Origin: Aestuariivita boseongensis
GTDB lineage: Bacteria; Pseudomonadota; Alphaproteobacteria; Rhodobacterales; Rhodobacteraceae
Length of the DNA: 64,000 bases
Direction of reading: 5' to 3'
NCBI RefSeq assembly: GCF_001262635.1
Contig: NZ_JXYH01000018.1
Coordinates: forward strand, 1 to 64,000
Part shown: positions 59,022 to 64,000 of the stretch, piece after piece
Layout of the letters: every line of letters starts with the position of its first letter
Position numbering within the stretch: the first letter of the stretch is position 1
Translations under genes and position numbers: made by a program
Notes under the pieces: generated by a model
Seen by the model: the letters and a program-made list of their open reading frames with translations, nothing else
What the model was told of the DNA's origin: nothing
Database searches by the model: none

Positions 59022-61916
59022 ATGTTGAGGAAAAAGACCAACGGGGTTGCGAGACGCCCCCAGCGGACAAGTATCCTGTCACAGGCGGCTGAAACCTCAG
59101 TCGACCGCCGCTCATTCCTGCGCGGATCGGGCCTGGCCATTGGTGGCCTTGCCGCGATTGCCGCAACGGGCGGTACAGTGACAAAAGCCAGCGCGGCCAC
59201 GGCGGCTGCTGGCGCGGTGGATACCGTCAAATCTGTCTGCACGCACTGCTCGGTCGGGTGTACCGTCGTGGCAGAAGTGCAAAACGGTGTGTGGGTCGGG
59301 CAAGAGCCCGGCTGGGACAGCCCGTTCAACCTGGGCGCCCACTGCGCCAAGGGGGCATCGGTCCGTGAACACGCCCATGGCGAGCGCCGCCTGAAGTACC
59401 CGATGAAGAAAGAGGGTGGTGAGTGGAAGCGCATCAGCTGGGAACAGGCGATCAACGAGATCGGCGACGGCATGATGCAGATCCGCGACGAAAGCGGCCC
59501 TGATTCCGTGTACTGGCTGGGTTCGGCCAAGCACAACAACGAGCAAGCGTACCTCTTCCGCAAGTTCGCCGCCTATTGGGGCACGAACAACGTGGATCAC
59601 CAGGCGCGGATCTGTCACTCGACCACGGTTGCCGGTGTTGCGAACACCTGGGGCTATGGTGCGATGACGAACTCGTACAACGACATCCACAACTCCAAGG
59701 CCATCTTCATCATCGGCGGCAACCCGGCCGAGGCGCACCCCGTCTCGCTGTTGCATGTTCTGAAAGCGAAAGAGCAGAACAACGCGCCGCTGATCGTGTG
59801 CGACCCGCGCTTTACCCGCACGGCGGCACATGCGGATGAATATGTCCGTTTCCGTCCCGGCACCGATGTGGCGCTGGTCTGGGGGATCCTGTGGCATATC
59901 TTCGAGAACGGCTGGGAGGACAAAGAGTTCATCCGCACCCGTGTCTGGGGTATGGACCAGATCAAGGAAGAAGTCGCCAAATGGACGCCCGAGGAAGTCG
60001 AGCGTGTTACCGGCGCGCCCGGTGAGCAGCTGCGCCGCGTGGCCCGTACCATGGCCAACAACCGCCCCGGCACCGTGATCTGGTGCATGGGTGGCACGCA
60101 GCACACCAACGGCAACAACAACACCCGCGCCTACTGCATTCTGCAGCTGGCTCTGGGCAACATGGGCACCTCTGGCGGCGGCACCAACATCTTCCGCGGC
60201 CACGACAACGTGCAGGGCGCAACCGACCTTGGCGTTCTGTCGCACACCCTGCCCGGCTATTACGGCCTGTCGGGTGGTGCCTGGGCACACTGGGCCCGCG
60301 TTTGGGGTGAAGATCCCGAATGGCTAGCCGGTCGGTTCCAGAAAGTCACCGGTGCAGACGGCAAAGAGAAGTCGCTGCAAAACCTGAAGGGTATCCCGGT
60401 GTCGCGCTGGATCGACGGTGTTCTGGAAGATCCGGAAAACACCGATCAGCCCAACCCGGTTCGTGCCATGGTTCTGTGGGGCCACGCGCCCAACTCGCAG
60501 ACCCGCATGAAGGAAATGAAGACAGCGATGGAGAAGCTGGACATGCTGGTCGTGATCGACCCGTTCCCCACCGTCTCTGCCGTGCTTCATGACCGCACCG
60601 ATGGCGTGTACCTGCTGCCGGCCACGACGCAGTTCGAGACCTATGGCTCGGTCACCGCGTCGAACCGGTCGATCCAGTGGCGTGAAAAGGTTATTGATCC
60701 GCTGTTCGAGTCAAAGACCGATCACGAGATCATCGGCCTTTTTGCAAACAAGTTCGGGTTTGCCGACCGGCTTTTCCGCAATATCGAGATGGACGACGAG
60801 AACACGCCGAACATCGAGAGCACCCTGCGGGAGATCAACCGCGGCATGTGGACCGTGGGCTATACCGGCCAGTCGCCGGAACGGCTCAAGATGCACATGG
60901 AAAACCAGCACACCTTCGACAAGACCACGCTCAAAGCCGTGGGTGGTCCGGCCGATGGGGATTACTATGGTCTGCCGTGGCCCTGCTGGGGCACTGCCGA
61001 CATGAAACACCCCGGCACACCGAACCTGTATGACATGTCGAAGCCGGTGGCCGAAGGCGGCCTCACCTTCCGTGCACGTTTCGGCGTGGAACGCGATGGC
61101 GAGAACCTGCTGGCCGAAGGCGTCTACAGCGTGGGTTCGGAAATCCAGGACGGATATCCCGAGTTCACCATGCAGATGCTGATGGATCTGGGCTGGGATG
61201 GTGACCTGACGGCTGACGAGCGCGCCGCGATTGACGCGGTTGGCGGTCCGAAAGCCAACTGGAAGACCGACCTGTCGGGCGGCATCCAGCGGGTTGCGAT
61301 CAAGCATGGCTGTGCACCCTTCGGCAACGCGAAGGCCCGTGCGGTTGTGTGGACCTTCCCCGACCCGATCCCGCTGCATCGCGAACCGCTTTACACAAGC
61401 CGTCGCGATCTGGTGGCAGACTATCCCACCTATGAGGACCGGCACGATTACCGTCTGCCGACCCTTTACGCTTCGATCCAGAAGAACGACTTCTCGAAGG
61501 ATTATCCCATTATCCTCACGTCGGGTCGTCTTGTGGAATACGAAGGCGGTGGGGACGAAACCCGTTCGAACCCCTGGCTGGCGGAACTCCAGCAGGACAT
61601 GTTCGTCGAAATCAACCCGCGTGACGCCAATGACCTTGGTGTGCGGGACGGCGCACAGGTCTGGGTCGAAGGCCCCGAAGGCGGCAAGGTCAAGGTTATG
61701 GCCATGGTCACCGAACGGGTCGGCGCGGGTGTCGCGTTCATGCCCTTCCACTTCGGCGGGCATTTCGAGGGCGAGGACCAGCGGTCCAAGTACCCCGATG
61801 GCGCGGATCCCTATGTGCTGGGTGAATCCACCAACACCGCACAGACCTATGGCTATGACTCAGTGACCCAGATGCAGGAGACGAAAGCCACTCTCTGCAA
61901 GATCTGGGCTGCGTAA
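59022..61916 (+). CDS. Formate dehydrogenase catalytic subunit (Mo/W-bis-PGD), Tat-exported
   Basis: 964 residues. Tat motif DRRSFLRGSG near residue 28, then the N-terminal [4Fe-4S] ligands C73-x2-C76-x3-C80 and C108 in HCAKG. The metal-ligand position is cysteine, C198 in ARICHSTT, not selenocysteine. MPT-binding segments and a C-terminal molydopterin dinucleotide domain (ILTSGRLVEYEGGGDETRSNPWLAELQQDMFVEINPRDA) follow. The ATG at 59022 follows AAGGAAGG; a start at 58992 is rejected. Oxidises formate to CO2 in the periplasm and passes electrons to FdhB and the cytochrome b. Homologous to periplasmic three-subunit (FDH-N/O-like) enzymes. Confidence 0.94.
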   Translation: MLRKKTNGVARRPQRTSILSQAAETSVDRRSFLRGSGLAIGGLAAIAATGGTVTKASAATAAAGAVDTVKSVCTHCSVGCTVVAEVQNGVWVGQEPGWDSPFNLGAHCAKGASVREHAHGERRLKYPMKKEGGEWKRISWEQAINEIGDGMMQIRDESGPDSVYWLGSAKHNNEQAYLFRKFAAYWGTNNVDHQARICHSTTVAGVANTWGYGAMTNSYNDIHNSKAIFIIGGNPAEAHPVSLLHVLKAKEQNNAPLIVCDPRFTRTAAHADEYVRFRPGTDVALVWGILWHIFENGWEDKEFIRTRVWGMDQIKEEVAKWTPEEVERVTGAPGEQLRRVARTMANNRPGTVIWCMGGTQHTNGNNNTRAYCILQLALGNMGTSGGGTNIFRGHDNVQGATDLGVLSHTLPGYYGLSGGAWAHWARVWGEDPEWLAGRFQKVTGADGKEKSLQNLKGIPVSRWIDGVLEDPENTDQPNPVRAMVLWGHAPNSQTRMKEMKTAMEKLDMLVVIDPFPTVSAVLHDRTDGVYLLPATTQFETYGSVTASNRSIQWREKVIDPLFESKTDHEIIGLFANKFGFADRLFRNIEMDDENTPNIESTLREINRGMWTVGYTGQSPERLKMHMENQHTFDKTTLKAVGGPADGDYYGLPWPCWGTADMKHPGTPNLYDMSKPVAEGGLTFRARFGVERDGENLLAEGVYSVGSEIQDGYPEFTMQMLMDLGWDGDLTADERAAIDAVGGPKANWKTDLSGGIQRVAIKHGCAPFGNAKARAVVWTFPDPIPLHREPLYTSRRDLVADYPTYEDRHDYRLPTLYASIQKNDFSKDYPIILTSGRLVEYEGGGDETRSNPWLAELQQDMFVEINPRDANDLGVRDGAQVWVEGPEGGKVKVMAMVTERVGAGVAFMPFHFGGHFEGEDQRSKYPDGADPYVLGESTNTAQTYGYDSVTQMQETKATLCKIWAA

Positions 61917-61929
61917 GGAGGAGACGAGA

Positions 61930-62523
61930 ATGGCAAGAGCAAAGTTTCTCTGCGACGCCGAGCGCTGCATTGAGTGTAATGCCTGCGTAACAGCGTGCAA
62001 GAACGAGCATGAGGTGCCATGGGGCATCAACCGCCGCCGGGTGGTGACCATCAACGATGGTAAACCCGGTGAACGGTCGATTTCCGTGGCCTGCATGCAC
62101 TGTTCCGATGCACCCTGTATGGCGGTGTGCCCTGTGGACTGCTTCTATCAGACCGATGACGGTGTGGTGCTGCACTCCAAGGACCTCTGCATCGGCTGTG
62201 GTTATTGCTTCTACGCGTGCCCGTTCGGCGCGCCGCAATTCCCGCAGGCAGGCAACTTCGGTTCCCGCGGCAAGATGGACAAATGTACCTTCTGCGCCGG
62301 TGGTCCCGAGGAGACCCACTCATCAGCCGAGTTCCAAAAATACGGCCGCAACCGGATCGCCGAGGGCAAACTGCCCATCTGCGCCGAGATGTGTTCGACC
62401 AAGGCGCTTCTGGCAGGTGATGGTGACGTTGTCGCCAACATCTATCGTGAACGCGTCGTGGCCCGTGGCTTTGGTTCGGGTGCATGGGGCTGGGGCACAG
62501 CCTATGAGCAAAAAGGCGGCTAA
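61930..62523 (+). CDS. Formate dehydrogenase Fe-S subunit
   Basis: 197 residues with four ferredoxin motifs in two pairs: CIECNACVTACKNEH, CMHCSDAPCMAVC, CIGCGYCFYACPFGAP, and a final group CTFC...CAEMCSTKALL. This is the electron-transfer subunit linking the catalytic subunit to the cytochrome b. Starts at ATG 61930 after AGGAGGAG. No signal; carried by the catalytic subunit. Followed 20 bases later by a strong terminator. Confidence 0.93.
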   Translation: MARAKFLCDAERCIECNACVTACKNEHEVPWGINRRRVVTINDGKPGERSISVACMHCSDAPCMAVCPVDCFYQTDDGVVLHSKDLCIGCGYCFYACPFGAPQFPQAGNFGSRGKMDKCTFCAGGPEETHSSAEFQKYGRNRIAEGKLPICAEMCSTKALLAGDGDVVANIYRERVVARGFGSGAWGWGTAYEQKGG

Positions 62524-62544
62524 GCCTTAGCTTCAGCTTAATCG

Positions 62545-62579
62545 GGGCGGCCCGCGCCAGACACGGGCCGCCCTTTTTT
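62545..62579 (+). terminator. Rho-independent terminator between the Fe-S and cytochrome b genes
   Basis: GGGCGGCCCG (62545-62554) and CGGGCCGCCC (62564-62573), a perfect 10-bp stem, nine-base loop, followed by TTTTTT (62574-62579). It precedes the cytochrome b gene start by 28 bases, so it should limit that gene's expression. Confidence 0.88.
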
Positions 62580-62607
62580 CAACCTATAAAACAGGGACAT
62601 CGAACAA

Positions 62608-63810
62608 ATGTTGCGCGCGCTATTTGCTTTGATCCTGACCATGATGATGACCGTTGCCGCGACCGCTCAAGAGTCCGCTCCGGCCACCGAATCCGAAGAA
62701 TTCCAGCCCCGCTCCGGGGCCCCTACCCTTGAAGATATCCTGGCCCGTCAGCGGGGCGAGGATGTCGACCTCAGCTGGCGTCTGGATCAGACCGGCACCG
62801 CCGCTGCCGGGATTTCCGAACAACTGGGCACGCTGGGTGGTGCATCGAACAGCGACGTGTTCCTGGCGCTGCGCTATGGCACGGCGGATGTGACCGTGTC
62901 CACGAACGCCCCGGCCGCCGGTGTCCTGATCCAGGATCGTGGCATGTGGTGGTATCAGGTCCGCGAAGGGTGGCTGTCGACCTGGGGCGGGTATCTGCTG
63001 TTGGGCACGATCGTGGCGCTTGTGCTGTTCTATCTGCTGCGTGGCCGTATCATGATTGACGGCACCAAGACCGGCCGGACCATTACGCGTTTCAGCGGGT
63101 TCGAGCGGTTTGGCCATTGGCTGTTTGCCTCCAGCTTCATCCTGCTGGGGATTTCCGGCCTGATTACCCTGTTCGGGCGGCCCCTGCTGATCCCTCTGCT
63201 GGGCAAGGACGCTTTCGCGCCGCTCGCGCTGGCGTCGAAATGGGTGCACAACAACGTGGCCTGGGCCTTTATGCTGGGGCTGGTGATCATCATCCTGAAC
63301 TGGACGGTGCACAACATCCCCAACAAGCATGACCTGAAATGGCTGGCCAAGGGTGGCGGGCTGTTCACCAAGGGATCGCACCCGCCCGCCAAGAAGTTCA
63401 ACGCGGGCCAGAAGCTGATCTTCTGGGGCTGCGTGGTCATGGGCCTGTCAATCAGCGCCTCGGGACTGTCGCTCTTGTTCCCGTTCGAACTGCCGATGTT
63501 CGCCAAGACCTTTACGATCCTGAACGATACCGGCATTCCGCAGGCGCTTGGCCTGGGCATTCTGCCCGAACAGATGGCCCCGCATGAGGAAATGCAGTTT
63601 GCCCAGCTGTGGCATTCGATCGTGGCCTTCGTCTTCATGGCGATGATCCTGGCGCATATCTATATCGGCTCGGTCGGTATGGAGGGCGCGTTCGACGCCA
63701 TGGGCTCCGGCGAGGTCGAGGAGCAATGGGCGAAAGAGCACCATTCCCTCTGGGTGGAAGAGGTCAAGGCAAAGCAAGCCTCTTCCGGTTCGGCCACCCC
63801 GGCGGAGTAA
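62608..63810 (+). CDS. Formate dehydrogenase cytochrome b subunit
   Basis: 400 residues. Signal peptide MLRALFALILTMMMTVAATAQ, an extra periplasmic segment to about residue 125, then a membrane helix (GGYLLLGTIVALVLFYLLRG) and the four-helix cytochrome b556 core with heme histidines in RFGHWLFASSFILLG, KWVHNNVAW and LWHSIVAFVFMAMILAHIYIGS. Transfers electrons from the periplasmic enzyme to the quinone pool. Family length is about 210 without the N-terminal extension, so the 400-residue form is typical of the long subgroup. Ends VKAKQASSGSATPAE. Confidence 0.92.
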   Translation: MLRALFALILTMMMTVAATAQESAPATESEEFQPRSGAPTLEDILARQRGEDVDLSWRLDQTGTAAAGISEQLGTLGGASNSDVFLALRYGTADVTVSTNAPAAGVLIQDRGMWWYQVREGWLSTWGGYLLLGTIVALVLFYLLRGRIMIDGTKTGRTITRFSGFERFGHWLFASSFILLGISGLITLFGRPLLIPLLGKDAFAPLALASKWVHNNVAWAFMLGLVIIILNWTVHNIPNKHDLKWLAKGGGLFTKGSHPPAKKFNAGQKLIFWGCVVMGLSISASGLSLLFPFELPMFAKTFTILNDTGIPQALGLGILPEQMAPHEEMQFAQLWHSIVAFVFMAMILAHIYIGSVGMEGAFDAMGSGEVEEQWAKEHHSLWVEEVKAKQASSGSATPAE

Positions 63811-63815
63811 CGCCC

Positions 63816-64000
63816 GTGCGCAAAAGGGCCTTTGCGATGGCTCTGGCCTGTCTGCCGCTTCCTGTTGCGGCAGACGGGTTCTTCACGCTGAAAGGGCATG
63901 GCGGCCCCATCATGGGGATCGCCGTGTCCGAAAGCGGACAGATCGCCACCGCCAGTTTCGACAATTCCGTGGGCCTGTGGACGGGCGAGACCCCTGCCTG
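63816..64000 (+). CDS. WD40-like protein with signal peptide (partial, runs off the end)
   Basis: Start GTG at 63816, five bases after the cytochrome b stop. Residues 1-19 (RKRAFAMALACLPLPVAA) look like a signal peptide, then GFFTLKGHGGPIMGIAVSESGQIATASFDNSVGLW matches a WD40 repeat blade. In related loci such a gene encodes a WD40 beta-propeller with a c-type cytochrome tail. Only 61 codons are visible, so this is tentative. Confidence 0.6.
   Translation, partial: MRKRAFAMALACLPLPVAADGFFTLKGHGGPIMGIAVSESGQIATASFDNSVGLWTGETPA

Noticed and set aside
59610-59621. Possible selenocysteine at the formate dehydrogenase active site
   Set aside because: The codon at the metal-ligand position is TGT (cysteine 198), with no in-frame TGA, so the enzyme is of the cysteine type.

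Overview
The window reads as a chromosomal segment of a high-GC alphaproteobacterium, most likely a marine Rhodobacteraceae (Roseobacter-group) member. I infer this from the gene families: three TRAP transporter sets, a Tat-exported formate dehydrogenase with its DUF3305/DUF3306/TorD neighbours, a DUF6505 / biotin-lipoate-ligase-like / Mrp / DUF6494 block, a urate hydroxylase with a cytochrome c tail, and very high GC at third codon positions. No rRNA, tRNA, CRISPR array, transposase or phage gene was seen. The taxonomy is an inference from gene content only.

Layout. 1-1.7 kb: end of malonyl-CoA decarboxylase and malonyl-CoA synthetase. 2-3.1 kb: a membrane-anchored Acg-type FMN oxidoreductase. 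3.2-15.9 kb: a long plus-strand organic-acid island with two back-to-back TRAP operons. The first (LysR, DUF1445, dctPQM, DUF2848, pxpB, pxpC) looks like a 5-oxoproline- or cyclised-acid-related system without pxpA. The second (class I fumarase, dctPQM, isocitrate-lyase/PEP-mutase-family lyase) looks like uptake, hydration and C-C cleavage of a dicarboxylate. 15.9-17 kb: an Xre-RES toxin-antitoxin pair. 17-28.5 kb: a minus-strand amide module (flotillin, AmiC/UrtA-like binding protein, two permeases, two ATPases with the second fused in frame to an amidase, acyl-CoA ligase), plus a cytosolic AmiC-like protein and a divergent MarR regulator. 28.5-31.3 kb: amidohydrolase, crotonase, MarR and DUF3237, with two copies of a shared operator-like motif.

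31.6-40 kb: MltB-type transglycosylase, a triple tandem palindrome, LysR/puuD divergent pair, FAD-dependent oxidoreductase, and a third TRAP system. 40.2-49.2 kb: an acetate module (acs, adk, DUF4212, VC_2705-type symporter, cNMP-CBS-DUF294 protein, small membrane protein, membrane-anchored DnaQ-type exonuclease) with FNR-like boxes. 49.3-51.1 kb: flavin reductase and multicopper oxidase. 51.3-64 kb: formate dehydrogenase region with accessory Fe-S, Mrp, chaperone and cytochrome genes, ending inside a WD40-like gene.

Cross-cutting observations. Each of the four binding-protein-dependent transporter loci has a strong stem-loop between the binding-protein gene and the first permease gene. A roughly 23-bp GC-rich repeat family occurs at three places. 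A canonical terminator lies between the formate dehydrogenase Fe-S and cytochrome b genes. The most unusual architectures are the ABC ATPase-amidase fusion, the flotillin at the head of an amide-uptake operon, and the exonuclease carrying membrane and signalling modules.
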